Shown: one piece after another, positions 17,215 to 26,376 of the stretch | How positions within the stretch are numbered: the stretch's first letter is position 1 | Layout: every line of letters starts with the position of its first letter | Assembly: GCF_002917885.1 (NCBI RefSeq) | Contig: NZ_PQNY01000004.1 | Span: 62,001-126,000 of the forward strand | Direction of reading: 5' to 3' | Source: Flavobacterium croceum DSM 17960 | GTDB taxonomy: Bacteria; Bacteroidota; Bacteroidia; Flavobacteriales; Flavobacteriaceae | DNA: 64,000 nucleotides | Position numbers and translations under genes: made by a program | Notes under the pieces: generated by a model | What the model was told of the DNA's origin: nothing | Database searches by the model: none | The model's input: the letters and a program-made list of their open reading frames with translations, nothing else

Positions 17215-18375
17215 CTATTTTACAGATGTTTGTTTTCTCACAAAACTTATTGATAATGAATGTAACATATAGATAAGAAATGGAGCTAAAAACATATTTC
17301 TCATTCTTAACATAATACCTAAATTTCCTAATGACATAGAGAACAATATTGATCCAATGATTAAGTATATAAGCATTGCTTTTAATAAGAATCCTGAATT
17401 TTTAAAAGCCCATAAGGGTTTATTTCGTAAAGCTTTTACAAATAATATGAATAAAAATAAATTTTCAAATGCCGCAAATAATGCATTTAATGAGTTTATA
17501 TCTGTAAAAGTTGGTCTAAACAAAAATGTCGCTATTTTTAAGGGCAACGGATATGAACTTACATTTACACTCGAACCCGCTTTGTCGGTAAGCAATTCTG
17601 CTTGTGCAGAAGTTTTAGAATCAATTGAATTTACAGATAACGTTTCGATTTTTGTAAAAGACAAAACTTTTGGTAAAATAATTATTCCAAAACCAATAAA
17701 AAAAAATGATAAAATAATTTTTCTAACAACTGAAACACCATAATCAAACCCTAACGAAATACTAATTCCTAAAAATAAAAATAATGTAATATGAGGACGT
17801 ATTAGTAGTGATAAAATTATTACAAATAAAAGCAGTATAAACCTTTTTTTTAATTCTAGCATCGAATAAAAAAAACCGCCTATGCAAAAAAACAATAATG
17901 AGTCTTTACCCAGCCCTGAACTCCAGAAATGTAAGTTGGGTAAAAAAAATATCCATGGAAATAACGGTATTTTTTTTAAGAAAAAATTATACTCAATAGT
18001 TCTGTTTGCAAACAAATAAAAAAATATTATTCCTAGATAGCCTATATAGGTATATATCATAGTATTTGCAAAAAAACCCAATTGTAACACTTGAGTAAAT
18101 ATAGAATTTAAGCCCACCATAAAAGCTGTCCCTTCTAATTTGGATATTGTTTCAAAAAAATTGTCAAATGTAAATTTACTCGATGATACCCAGTAAAACC
18201 AAGCATCTCCTCCACCATTTCTAGTAAAGAAATAATACATCACTCCAAAAAAAACATGAACAAGCCATAGCAATCTTAAATTTTTTAAATACTTTCTCTC
18301 ATCATCATAAATAAAAAAGTGGGGAGTCAATAATCCGAAAATAAAAATAAAAAACACTATAATTACATCAAACAT
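17215..18375 (-). CDS. multi-pass membrane protein, candidate polysaccharide polymerase (Wzy/EpsG-like), copy B
   Basis: This 386-residue protein has about ten hydrophobic helices beginning at the N-terminus (FDVIIVFFIFIFGLL). It is a paralogue of the protein at 14233-15324: both have a Gly-Asp-Ala-aromatic motif (GGGDAWFYW) after the second helix, a PNLH[VF]W motif before a short loop with LGK, an RPH motif, and an NLGI-R segment near the C-terminus. The conserved charged residues lie in loops between helices, as expected for a membrane glycosyl-polymerase. It overlaps the upstream glycosyltransferase gene by eight bases. Function remains a prediction from topology and context. Confidence 0.65.
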   Translation of the reverse strand: MFDVIIVFFIFIFGLLTPHFFIYDDERKYLKNLRLLWLVHVFFGVMYYFFTRNGGGDAWFYWVSSSKFTFDNFFETISKLEGTAFMVGLNSIFTQVLQLGFFANTMIYTYIGYLGIIFFYLFANRTIEYNFFLKKIPLFPWIFFLPNLHFWSSGLGKDSLLFFCIGGFFYSMLELKKRFILLLFVIILSLLIRPHITLFLFLGISISLGFDYGVSVVRKIILSFFFIGFGIIILPKVLSFTKIETLSVNSIDSKTSAQAELLTDKAGSSVNVSSYPLPLKIATFLFRPTFTDINSLNALFAAFENLFLFILFVKALRNKPLWAFKNSGFLLKAMLIYLIIGSILFSMSLGNLGIMLRMRNMFLAPFLIYMLHSLSISFVRKQTSVK

Positions 18376-19435
18376 GTGTTACTTTTTTTAAAATATTGAT
18401 ATATTTTTTTGAGGTTTTATGTAAACTGTAATTTTCTTTAACATTATTGTATCCTTCTTCTCCCATGTTTATCCGTAAGGAATCATCTAATATTAATTTT
18501 GTTAGATAATTTTCCCATTCTAAAAAATCTGAGGCAAGATAACCATTTACATTATGTGTTACTACTTCGTTATTCATACCTACTGGCGATGCAATTACAG
18601 GTAACTTACTAGCCATATATTGAATAAGCTTGTACGAGCATTTGCCTTTTTCCCAATTTGTATTCTCCAAAGGCATAATTCCTATATCAAACTTTGCTAT
18701 TTCTTGTTTTTCTGTTTCTTCTGTCCATGGTATATAGTGAATGAAATCTTGTGTTTTATAAGTTGTATAAGCTCCAATTATGTGAATAGTAATATTGAAT
18801 TTTTCTGCTAATTTATAAAAAACAGGAAACAAAAATATAACATATTTAACCGTTGAAGGCGAACCTATCCAACCAATTGTAATAGTTGAATTTGTAGCTT
18901 TGTTGTAACTTTTTTGAATATAACGATCTATATCGACTACTGTAGGTATTTGCTCTATCATTTTTGCTCCAGCGCTAAGAGCTCTTTGAGCCAAATAATC
19001 ATTTCCAGCAATAACGACACTACTGTATTTCATTACAAGGTCTATTTTATTGCTTAATGTTTTATTTATTAACAAGTTGGTACTTTGATCGTAGTTATGA
19101 AACACAGCATCGTCGTAATCTACAATATACTTAACTTTAAAAATTTTAAAAAACCATTCAAAAATAGCAGGAAAATATGGAAAAAGTTCATATTCTATTA
19201 CAACAACATCGTTAAAAAAGACTTTTCTTAAATCGAAAAAACGTTTTATGTAATACTTAAACACATGATAGTAAGAGCGTTTTCCGTTGTACAATTTATA
19301 TAAATATTCATCGTCAAAGAGTGGTTTTACAGTACATTTGTAACCATTTTTTTCAAAATAGGGTATATACTGCATGGTTCTTAATCGAGAACTTGCACCA
19401 TTACGTGAGTATTTTGTAAAAAAAAGAATTTTCAT
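18368..19435 (-). CDS. GT4-family glycosyltransferase
   Basis: At 355 residues this has a GT-B fold pattern. The N-terminal domain begins KILFFTKYSRNGASSRLRTMQYIPYF, and a YDDAVFHNYD segment sits in the middle. The donor domain contains TIGWIGSPSTVKYV and the late motif GKCSYKLIQYMASKLPVIASPVGMN, whose end resembles the nucleotide-binding region of GT4 enzymes. The usual EGFP glutamate motif is replaced by a KCSYK variant, as in a subset of capsule transferases. It overlaps both neighbours (eight bases and one base), showing it belongs to the long leftward operon. Its sugar specificity is unknown. Confidence 0.85.
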   Translation of the reverse strand: MKILFFTKYSRNGASSRLRTMQYIPYFEKNGYKCTVKPLFDDEYLYKLYNGKRSYYHVFKYYIKRFFDLRKVFFNDVVVIEYELFPYFPAIFEWFFKIFKVKYIVDYDDAVFHNYDQSTNLLINKTLSNKIDLVMKYSSVVIAGNDYLAQRALSAGAKMIEQIPTVVDIDRYIQKSYNKATNSTITIGWIGSPSTVKYVIFLFPVFYKLAEKFNITIHIIGAYTTYKTQDFIHYIPWTEETEKQEIAKFDIGIMPLENTNWEKGKCSYKLIQYMASKLPVIASPVGMNNEVVTHNVNGYLASDFLEWENYLTKLILDDSLRINMGEEGYNNVKENYSLHKTSKKYINILKKVTHV

Positions 19436-20622
19436 TAAAGCAAGCTTGTATAAATTTCTAGATATTTCTCTATTCCTTTTTCTAGCGAAAAAACATCTTC
19501 TGCTAATTTTCTACAATTTTGTCTAACCTCATTGCTTAATAGATATTTAACTTTATTTTGTAAATGCTCTAATTCTATCTCTTCATCAATGTCTACAATT
19601 ATTCCTGTGTTGTAGCTATTTATTAATTCTTCATGGTCGCCAACATTAGAATTAGTAATTACAGGAACACCACAAGACATTAATTCTCCGAGTTTAGTGG
19701 CTGCTGAGGCATTTTTTGAAAACAAAGGTTTTATAAAAAATATAGAAATATCCATTTTTGCTATTTCTTTAGCTATTTCTGAATGGTTTACTTTTTTTAA
19801 ATTGTATTCTTTATTAAATCCGTGTTCTAGTAGCTTTTTACTAATTAATTGATGCTGGTCTGCATTGTAAATAACAAGATTAAAATCTAAAAATTTAGAA
19901 ATTTGCACAAGAATTTTCGCTGTTTTATCAAAATCGTACCAACCAACTGCGTTTCCTACATATCCAATAAAAGGCTTACTATTATTTGTAGATTTACTAA
20001 AGGAAAATTTATTCAAATCTGTACAAGTAGGAATATAATGAATATTAGTTATATTATTTCCATTTTTAAATACTTTATTGCTTTTTATTAAAGAAATACT
20101 TTTTTTAGAAAGCATTACTACAGCATCTGCATTTAAGTATAGCTTGCTTTCTAATGTTTTTGAAAATTTATAAAAAAACCCACTCTTTTTCCATTCGCCT
20201 ACATCTACTTTTTCATCAAACCAAAAGCCTCTTGTGTCAAAAATATTTTTAAAAGTATTAAGTTTACGTTTCAATAAATAAGACACAACATAGGGCAAAT
20301 ATCCTCTTGCGTGTATTAGTTTTATGTTGTTTAATTGTACTATTTTTTTTGATTCACTATACATTTTATACAAATTTTGAAAATAATATTTACCTCCAAA
20401 CTTGTATTCAAAAAATAACCAGTCTATATTATGGCTTGATAATTTGTTTTTAAATTGATTTACTTTGTTATTATTTTCTATATCTACTTTGCGCTCAAAA
20501 GAAATAATTGTAAAATTATAAAAATTGCTTAAGCCAAATAAATAAGATAACACTTGAGATTCTCCTAGAGGCTCCATCATTCCTGTATAGCTTAGATACA
20601 ATACTTCATCTTTTTTCATCAT
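19435..20622 (-). CDS. GT4-family glycosyltransferase
   Basis: This 395-residue GT-B transferase has an acceptor domain starting EVLYLSYTGMMEPLGESQVLSYL, a frequent opening for capsule GT4 enzymes. HARGYLPYVVSYLL follows, and the donor domain includes PFIGYVGNAVGWYDFD and SKNASAATKLGELMSCGVPVITN. The last motif holds the conserved glutamate of the nucleotide-binding site. Its stop overlaps the downstream start as TAATG and its start overlaps the upstream stop by four bases. It would act on the cytoplasmic face to extend the lipid-linked repeat unit. Donor and linkage are not predictable from sequence alone. Confidence 0.87.
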   Translation of the reverse strand: MMKKDEVLYLSYTGMMEPLGESQVLSYLFGLSNFYNFTIISFERKVDIENNNKVNQFKNKLSSHNIDWLFFEYKFGGKYYFQNLYKMYSESKKIVQLNNIKLIHARGYLPYVVSYLLKRKLNTFKNIFDTRGFWFDEKVDVGEWKKSGFFYKFSKTLESKLYLNADAVVMLSKKSISLIKSNKVFKNGNNITNIHYIPTCTDLNKFSFSKSTNNSKPFIGYVGNAVGWYDFDKTAKILVQISKFLDFNLVIYNADQHQLISKKLLEHGFNKEYNLKKVNHSEIAKEIAKMDISIFFIKPLFSKNASAATKLGELMSCGVPVITNSNVGDHEELINSYNTGIIVDIDEEIELEHLQNKVKYLLSNEVRQNCRKLAEDVFSLEKGIEKYLEIYTSLL

Positions 20623-21683
20623 TTAACTAAAGATTTTTTGTAAATTTCTTTTATATTTTTTATGTATTGCTCTTGCGAATATCTCTTCAATATATTTTCA
20701 ATTTTATTATTATTTAATGGCACTAGCTCTTTATGAATATTTCTAATTTTTGCAATAAAACTATTTACATCTCCCGATCTAAAATAAAGCGCATTATCTT
20801 CGGCTATTTCTTTAAGTGGCTGAACATCTGACAACAACAACGGCAATCCTGCTTGTAGAGCTTCTAGTGGAGAAAGAGGACAAGCTTCAGAGGTTGAAGT
20901 CATACAATACAAATTGTAATTTTGCATTACTCTTTCAACATTGCTTGTAGAACCCATAAAAACTAAATTTTTTATTTTTAGTTCTTTTACTCTATTTTGA
21001 TAAGTTTCTAATAAGTTTCCAGATCCGTAAATATGAAATATTAAATTATCTTTATGTAATTCTTTCTGAAAAGCCTCTATTACTAAATCATAGTTTTTTT
21101 CTTTTTTTATGTTTCCTATAGATACTATTCTTAATGTATCAGTAATTTCAGTTTGTTTTTCAGTTTGTTTATTAGAAACAATAAAATTTTTTAATACAAT
21201 TGTATTCTTTATTTTTAATTTGTCTTCTACTATAGATTTTACATAATTTGAAACACAAATTACTATGTGCTTTTTTTTGTATAACAATCTATCAATATAT
21301 GCCAACAATTTTACTTTTTTATTATCCCACATTGTATCATAAATTGCATTATGATAACTTTGAACTTTTATAACGTTGGGGCAATTTAGTAATCTAGAAA
21401 TAAGATTAGTCCAATAGGAATGACTATGTATAATACTAACTTTATTTTCTTTAATAATATGTTGTAGCTTACTTGTAATTTTAAAAAACGATTTCCAAGA
21501 AAAAGGCTCTTCTAAGCAAATTACTTTAGCGTTTGTTATACTGTTTTTTAAATCATGCGGTGCATTAAGATATACTACAATATTCTCAAAATCATTTCCT
21601 AAAAGATTAACTGTGTTTACTAGTAGCTTTTCTGCTCCACCACGCCCTAAAGTATCAATAAAATGAATAATTACTGGCTTCAT
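20619..21683 (-). CDS. GT4-family glycosyltransferase
   Basis: The 354-residue product begins IIHFIDTLGRGGAEKLLVN, the classical glycine-rich opening of GT4 enzymes, and has VSIIHSHSYWTNLISRLL in the acceptor domain. The C-terminal domain has LRIVSIGNIKKEKNYDLVIEAF and SEACPLSPLEALQAGLPLLLSD, with the two glutamates typical of the E-x7-E motif. Length is normal. Both ends overlap neighbours by four bases. It is the third consecutive GT4 gene in this stretch, so each probably makes one linkage of the repeat unit. Confidence 0.88.
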   Translation of the reverse strand: MKPVIIHFIDTLGRGGAEKLLVNTVNLLGNDFENIVVYLNAPHDLKNSITNAKVICLEEPFSWKSFFKITSKLQHIIKENKVSIIHSHSYWTNLISRLLNCPNVIKVQSYHNAIYDTMWDNKKVKLLAYIDRLLYKKKHIVICVSNYVKSIVEDKLKIKNTIVLKNFIVSNKQTEKQTEITDTLRIVSIGNIKKEKNYDLVIEAFQKELHKDNLIFHIYGSGNLLETYQNRVKELKIKNLVFMGSTSNVERVMQNYNLYCMTSTSEACPLSPLEALQAGLPLLLSDVQPLKEIAEDNALYFRSGDVNSFIAKIRNIHKELVPLNNNKIENILKRYSQEQYIKNIKEIYKKSLVK

Positions 21684-22606
21684 TTGTCTTTTAAATAGTC
21701 TTTAAAAGTAATAGATTGTATGTTTTTAGTTGAAACATATATAAAAAACTCTTCTAGATTTTTGTAAAACAATGCTTCTTCTTGCTCGTTTTTTATGATA
21801 CTACTAGTCCCTTTTACCAACTCTGACGAATGAATTATATAGTCAAGGTGCTCAGCATTAGATTCTAATTTTACATCAATAATTTTTTTTAAATCACTAA
21901 TATTGTTCAAAGACGATCTTAATATTAATTTCTTTTTATTGCATAGTTTGTTTAATGCTCTTTTTAATATGAAATTATCTGAAAATGAATTTAAAATTAA
22001 TTTTGGAATATATGTAGTAACAGGAATTTCTATAATATTTGGATAAATTTCATAAATATCTTGTGGATAATTTGTAAAATCTACGCCTCCTTTTTTAAGT
22101 GGGTCTCCAAGAGAATTTGTCCAATTAAAGCCTGGTACTACACTACAATCTATTTTAATACCTTGTTTTGCAAGCGATTCAAATATTTGTTCAGATATTC
22201 CATATCTACCTCCTCTATGTGAAACAATATCTGTTTGAAAAGTATCTTGTAATAATTTTATTGTAAAATCTATTTTTTTATCAATTATTTCTTTTGGATA
22301 TTCAAATAAGTAGGGCTGATAGTACAAATCGTTAGCCGTTAAATCAAATTTTGGAGGTGTATTCCAAGCGTGTAAGTGTAAGCCTATTTCTAAATTGGTT
22401 TTATGAATATTTATAAATTCTTGAAACTTTTTATTAGAAGCCGCTAAATAGTTCACAAGGTATATAGGCTTTATGTTATATTTTTCGCACAGCAACTGAA
22501 ATCTATATAGATTTTCTACATTATGTGTTTTTGCATTAGTGGGTTTTATCCAACTATTGTCTTCTTCTGTATCTATGGTAAGAAATAAAGGTATTTTTGG
22601 CATCAT
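21680..22606 (-). CDS. NodB-like polysaccharide deacetylase domain protein
   Basis: The 308-residue protein opens with FLTIDTEEDNSW, which provides the Asp pair expected in motif 1 of the carbohydrate esterase 4 fold. NLEIGLHLHAWN supplies two histidines equivalent to the metal-binding H-x-x-x-H region, and SHRGGRYGISEQIFESLAKQGI corresponds to the arginine-containing motif 3. This matches the WalW-type deacetylase-like proteins found in surface-glycan loci. It may remove an N- or O-acetyl group from a lipid-linked sugar, acting without a visible signal peptide and so presumably in the cytoplasm. The start overlaps the FemAB-like gene's stop as ATGA. Activity is inferred. Confidence 0.75.
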   Translation of the reverse strand: MMPKIPLFLTIDTEEDNSWIKPTNAKTHNVENLYRFQLLCEKYNIKPIYLVNYLAASNKKFQEFINIHKTNLEIGLHLHAWNTPPKFDLTANDLYYQPYLFEYPKEIIDKKIDFTIKLLQDTFQTDIVSHRGGRYGISEQIFESLAKQGIKIDCSVVPGFNWTNSLGDPLKKGGVDFTNYPQDIYEIYPNIIEIPVTTYIPKLILNSFSDNFILKRALNKLCNKKKLILRSSLNNISDLKKIIDVKLESNAEHLDYIIHSSELVKGTSSIIKNEQEEALFYKNLEEFFIYVSTKNIQSITFKDYLKDK

Positions 22607-23361
22607 TTTTTTAGTACTTTTTTTATTAGTAACAACAAATAGAAGAGTTTCCCTTTTATACTTACTAATTTCACATAATTATAACTTGTAGCTTTATAGC
22701 CTCCAAATGATTCTTTAAATTTATTAATCCCTACTAATTTTTTATCGTCATTACCTACATACCATCCTCCAAAATCATAGTATTTTAAATTAAGGTTTTT
22801 AAAAAATAAAATATCCTTCCAATGAAGCAATTTATTGGCTCTGCCTATTAAATTTTTTGTTTCGTTTGATTGGTTTAAAAATATTGAATTTGATGTTTTT
22901 AATCTTGCTGTTTCTTCTGCTATAATATAGGTGTGCCATATCAATATATCTGTATTACTAGATATAGTTGTTATGGCTAATTGATTGTTTTTATAATAAT
23001 ATTCAAATTCTATTCCAGATATTTTTTCTTTTTCTCTTTCAACAGCAAAATCATTGTAACAATTTATAAATTGTTGTAAAACGGTTTCACTAAATTCTTT
23101 ATAATAATAATTAATAGTTAAATTATCTTTTTGTATAGCTCTATTTATTTCATACCTAACACTTTTTGCAAACCGTTCAAAAATATTATTTTCATCTAAA
23201 TTGAGTTCAACAAGTAATGTTACAAATGGTTTTACATTAAATTTCTTATTTATATTCAAGTCTGATTGGTTATAAAAAACAATATCCGCATTTTTATCTA
23301 TAGTGGTCTTGCTGTTAAACCAAACATTTTGAGCTTTAATAAATTTTAATTTATAAACCAT
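22603..23361 (-). CDS. FemAB/GNAT-like acyltransferase
   Basis: This 252-residue protein resembles FemAB-like members of the GNAT superfamily. The segment FERFAKSVRYEINRAIQKDNLTI matches the basic helix preceding their catalytic domain. Near the C-terminus, LNLKYYDFGGWYVGNDDKKLVGINKFKESFGG is laid out as in peptidyl- or aminoacyl-transferases and related acetyltransferases. A basic hydrophobic tail (KLFYLLLLIKKVLKK) may contact the membrane. FemAB enzymes move amino acids from aminoacyl-tRNA onto lipid II, whereas relatives in polysaccharide loci are uncharacterised or N-acyltransferases. Here it sits directly upstream of a deacetylase-like gene, suggesting swapping of a substituent on a sugar amine, but this is speculative. 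Confidence 0.65.
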   Translation of the reverse strand: MVYKLKFIKAQNVWFNSKTTIDKNADIVFYNQSDLNINKKFNVKPFVTLLVELNLDENNIFERFAKSVRYEINRAIQKDNLTINYYYKEFSETVLQQFINCYNDFAVEREKEKISGIEFEYYYKNNQLAITTISSNTDILIWHTYIIAEETARLKTSNSIFLNQSNETKNLIGRANKLLHWKDILFFKNLNLKYYDFGGWYVGNDDKKLVGINKFKESFGGYKATSYNYVKLVSIKGKLFYLLLLIKKVLKK

Positions 23362-23366
23362 ATACT

Positions 23367-24482
23367 CTATTTTGAATTTGAGCTTTTTATTATTTCAAAT
23401 TTTTTTTTGAATCTTAAAAAATATTTTTCAAAATATTCAAAAGATAGCCATGAAAACAAAATCGTTAATAAAATAATACTTGTATATATTATCAAATAAT
23501 TCAAATAATTCAAATTATTCGAAATGGAAATACTAGTATAAATTTTAGAAAACAGGTATATAATTAATATGTGTATTACATAGATTCCGTACGATATTTT
23601 GCCTAAAAAGTTTAAAACTTTTAATTCTAAATTAATTATTCTATTTTTTATATTAATTTGTCCTACAATTATTGCTAATGCTACTATACTAATTATTTCT
23701 ACGTCTATAATAGATGCAATATGAAACTGGTTGATAATGACAGTAAACAAAATAATCCAAGCTATCAATTGTGCTATCTTGTTGTCAAAAAATTTTATAA
23801 ATAATAAATAATTGCTTTCTAGTAATATTGCTCCTATAGCGCCAATCATCATACAATGAAATCTTGTTACATGAAGTATAGTTTCTAGTATTGTATTTGG
23901 GGTATAAAAGTGTATTATCCATCGCACAGCAACTAAAATAATTACTAGTGCTATTAAAACTTTTAGTAAATAATTTTTAGATTTTTTGACGAGCCATGGC
24001 CAAAAAAAATAAAATTGTTCTTCAACACCTAATGACCAGTAATGATTTAGCAATTCGATAGTAAAGCCATAAATAAATGGTATATTAGCTGTAAAAAATA
24101 AATAATAATTCAACTGTTTAGAACTAAATGCTTCTCTATAATAAAGCATTGCAATTATGCATAATAAAATATAAGTATAATATAATGGCCATATTCTAAG
24201 TAGTCGTCTATAATAAAATTTTTTAATATTGATTTGTCCAAGTTTTGCTTCTTTAAGCAACAAATAGGTTATCAAAAACCCGCTAAGTACAAAAAAAATA
24301 GTTACTCCATGCCCTCCTAGAAGGTATCCTTTTGGGGTTCCATCTAGATTAGTGCCTAGTACATTGGGGTTTAAATTAAACTTTGCTAAATTCCCTGTAA
24401 TATGATGAACAACAACTCCTAGTGCTGCAATAGCACGTATTCCATTTAATCCGCTAAAATATATTGGATTTTGCTTAATCAT
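23367..24482 (-). CDS. acyltransferase-3 family membrane O-acyltransferase (OafA-like)
   Basis: The 371-residue protein has about ten membrane helices and the acyltransferase-3 signature. Its N-terminus is YFSGLNGIRAIAALGVVVHHITG, with the conserved arginine and the His-His pair, and later comes NHYWSLGVEEQFYFFWP. Family members transfer acetyl or other acyl groups across the membrane to sugars of exported glycans. It lacks the extra SGNH domain of longer OafA proteins. It overlaps the neighbouring GT2 gene by eight bases, so it belongs to the operon, and probably O-acetylates the repeat unit or polymer. Confidence 0.9.
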   Translation of the reverse strand: MIKQNPIYFSGLNGIRAIAALGVVVHHITGNLAKFNLNPNVLGTNLDGTPKGYLLGGHGVTIFFVLSGFLITYLLLKEAKLGQINIKKFYYRRLLRIWPLYYTYILLCIIAMLYYREAFSSKQLNYYLFFTANIPFIYGFTIELLNHYWSLGVEEQFYFFWPWLVKKSKNYLLKVLIALVIILVAVRWIIHFYTPNTILETILHVTRFHCMMIGAIGAILLESNYLLFIKFFDNKIAQLIAWIILFTVIINQFHIASIIDVEIISIVALAIIVGQINIKNRIINLELKVLNFLGKISYGIYVIHILIIYLFSKIYTSISISNNLNYLNYLIIYTSIILLTILFSWLSFEYFEKYFLRFKKKFEIIKSSNSK

Positions 24483-25386
24483 ATTTTTTTTGTTTAAAAA
24501 CGCTTAATATATAACCTGCAGGAATTGAAAAAAACCACAAAACTATGCCCCAAAAGCTTTCTATTTCTTTTATTTGGCTAGTAAATTTCTTTTTTATAAG
24601 AAATGATATATTAACATAGTAAATAGATTTTATTATATATTCTTTTGGAAATTTAAAAAAATACCTCATGCTGTATTTTAAAAAGCCTAAACAGCCGTAA
24701 GACAATCCTTTTAAGTTTCTTCTTTTTAACAATTCATTAGACAAGTGATCTTCTCGTTCATCAACCCAAGGCACTATAAGTCTTTCGTTTACACATCTTA
24801 CATTATATTTTGAAGACATAGCATGAAAAAAATAACTTTCGGGTAGGTAAACATTTTTTACATCTTCTGGAAAAGGAAATTCTTTAAAAACATCCATTTT
24901 TATAGAATAACCTTTATCTCCTTGCATATTATCTAACATTATTTCAACCCAATTCCCGTCTAAAATATCTTTTTTAAACTTATTGCCTATTAAATTTCCG
25001 TTTTGATCTTCCGCTAAACAGTAGATACCCCAAAAATTATTTTTACCTTCAATTTCTAGTTGATTTAAATGAAATAAATTTCTTTCTAGCCAGTTATCTT
25101 TAGCAGCATCATCACTATCAATACTAATAAAGTATTTTCCATTTGCATACTTAGAATAATGATTATATGCAATGTGTTTTCCTTGATTTGTTTGATAGTA
25201 ATAACTTATCTTGAATTTATTTTCTTTAATCCATAAACTTACCAAATCTTGTGTTCCATCAATACTTCCATCGTCAATTATTATCCATTCAAAATCTTTG
25301 TATGTTTGATTGCATAGTGTATTATAGGCTCTATGTAAGGTATGTTTTCTGTTGTATGTAGGTGTAAATATTGAAAATGTAAACAT
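24475..25386 (-). CDS. GT2-family glycosyltransferase
   Basis: The 303-residue enzyme begins FTFSIFTPTYNRKHTLHRAYNTL and has FEWIIIDDGSIDGTQDLV and GKYFISIDSDDAAKDNWLE. The last supplies the DxD-like metal site near residue 94 of this GT-A fold. KGYSIKMDVFKEFPFPEDVKNV is a typical mid-domain region of capsule GT2 enzymes. A hydrophobic C-terminus (IVLWFFSIPAGYILSVFKQ) may anchor it to the membrane. It lies three bases from the dehydratase gene upstream and overlaps the acyltransferase gene downstream. Sugar donor unknown. Confidence 0.9.
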   Translation of the reverse strand: MFTFSIFTPTYNRKHTLHRAYNTLCNQTYKDFEWIIIDDGSIDGTQDLVSLWIKENKFKISYYYQTNQGKHIAYNHYSKYANGKYFISIDSDDAAKDNWLERNLFHLNQLEIEGKNNFWGIYCLAEDQNGNLIGNKFKKDILDGNWVEIMLDNMQGDKGYSIKMDVFKEFPFPEDVKNVYLPESYFFHAMSSKYNVRCVNERLIVPWVDEREDHLSNELLKRRNLKGLSYGCLGFLKYSMRYFFKFPKEYIIKSIYYVNISFLIKKKFTSQIKEIESFWGIVLWFFSIPAGYILSVFKQKKYD

Positions 25387-25389
25387 TAT

Positions 25390-26376
25390 TTATAGTAATT
25401 GATTGTTAACTAAAAAATCTTTTATTTCACCAATTGTCATTTCTTGTTCATTATTGCTAACATAAACTTTATTAGTTGTTTTTTGATTTTCAGAGTATTT
25501 TGAATTTTCATGAGGTGTATTTACTATGACAAAAAAGTTTTCAATTTCTAATGTTTTATTAGCCTCTTCAACAGAACTAAGTTCTTCATACAATTTTTCT
25601 CCTTTCTTTGTTCCGATAGAAACAATACTTAAATTTTTATTTGACAACTCAATCATTGCTTTTGCTAAATCAGCTATTTTTAAAACATTCATTTTGGTTA
25701 CAAAAACTTCACCCCCTTTTGCTAAGAATAAAGATTCTATTACTAAATCTACAGCTTGTTTATTAGTCATAATAAACCTAGACATATCTTTGTGTGTCAA
25801 AGTTAAATCTAAATTGGCTTCAATTTGTTTTTTAAATATTGGTATTACAGAACCATTAGAACCTAAAACATTGCCAAATCTAGTTATTGCAAAAATTGTA
25901 TCGCAATTATTTTCACTTGCTTCAATAATTTGTCTTTCACCTATAAGTTTAGTAGCTCCCATAACATTTGTAGGACCAACAGCTTTGTCTGAAGAAGTAA
26001 AAATAAACCGTTTTACTTTGTTATGTATCGATGAATCTATTAAGTTTTGAAGTCCAATAATATTAGTGTTTACTGTTTCAATTGGGTTTTCTTCGCTAAT
26101 TATAACATGCTTTTTTGCTGCCGTATGCAATACATAGTCTACATTGATCAATAGTTTTTCAAGCCTATTTTTATTTAAAATATCACAATGTAGCAATACT
26201 ACATTATCATAATTAGTGTATTCATTTTTTAAAAAGAACAATGCACTTTCATTATTATCTATTCCTATTATTTTCTTTGGTTTACTTAAACTTATTTGTT
26301 TTAATAGTTCAGCACCTATAGAACCACACACTCCTGTAATAAAAATAGTTTTATTACTAAATCTCTCTTCTATCAT
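25390..26376 (-). CDS. soluble nucleotide-sugar 4,6-dehydratase (FlaA1/CapE-like)
   Basis: This is a 328-residue SDR enzyme with no membrane region. FITGVCGSIGAELL binds NAD(P), and TSSDKAVGPTNVMGATK is the same active-site pattern seen in the membrane-bound WbpM-like dehydratase of this locus. FGNVLGSNGSVIPIFKKQI and KKGEKLYEELSS complete the signature. FlaA1/PseB- and CapE-type enzymes dehydrate UDP-GlcNAc, some also inverting C5, to begin routes to FucNAc-, Pse- or QuiNAc-type sugars. None of the usual next-step reductases or epimerases (CapF, CapG) is in the window, so the final sugar is unclear. It overlaps wzx by four bases. Confidence 0.87.
   Translation of the reverse strand: MIEERFSNKTIFITGVCGSIGAELLKQISLSKPKKIIGIDNNESALFFLKNEYTNYDNVVLLHCDILNKNRLEKLLINVDYVLHTAAKKHVIISEENPIETVNTNIIGLQNLIDSSIHNKVKRFIFTSSDKAVGPTNVMGATKLIGERQIIEASENNCDTIFAITRFGNVLGSNGSVIPIFKKQIEANLDLTLTHKDMSRFIMTNKQAVDLVIESLFLAKGGEVFVTKMNVLKIADLAKAMIELSNKNLSIVSIGTKKGEKLYEELSSVEEANKTLEIENFFVIVNTPHENSKYSENQKTTNKVYVSNNEQEMTIGEIKDFLVNNQLL

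Noticed and set aside
25526..26050. A 174-codon open frame on the plus strand opposite the soluble dehydratase gene
   Set aside because: It lies wholly inside a clearly conserved SDR gene on the other strand, its translation is low in complexity and matches no known pattern, and it has no promoter.
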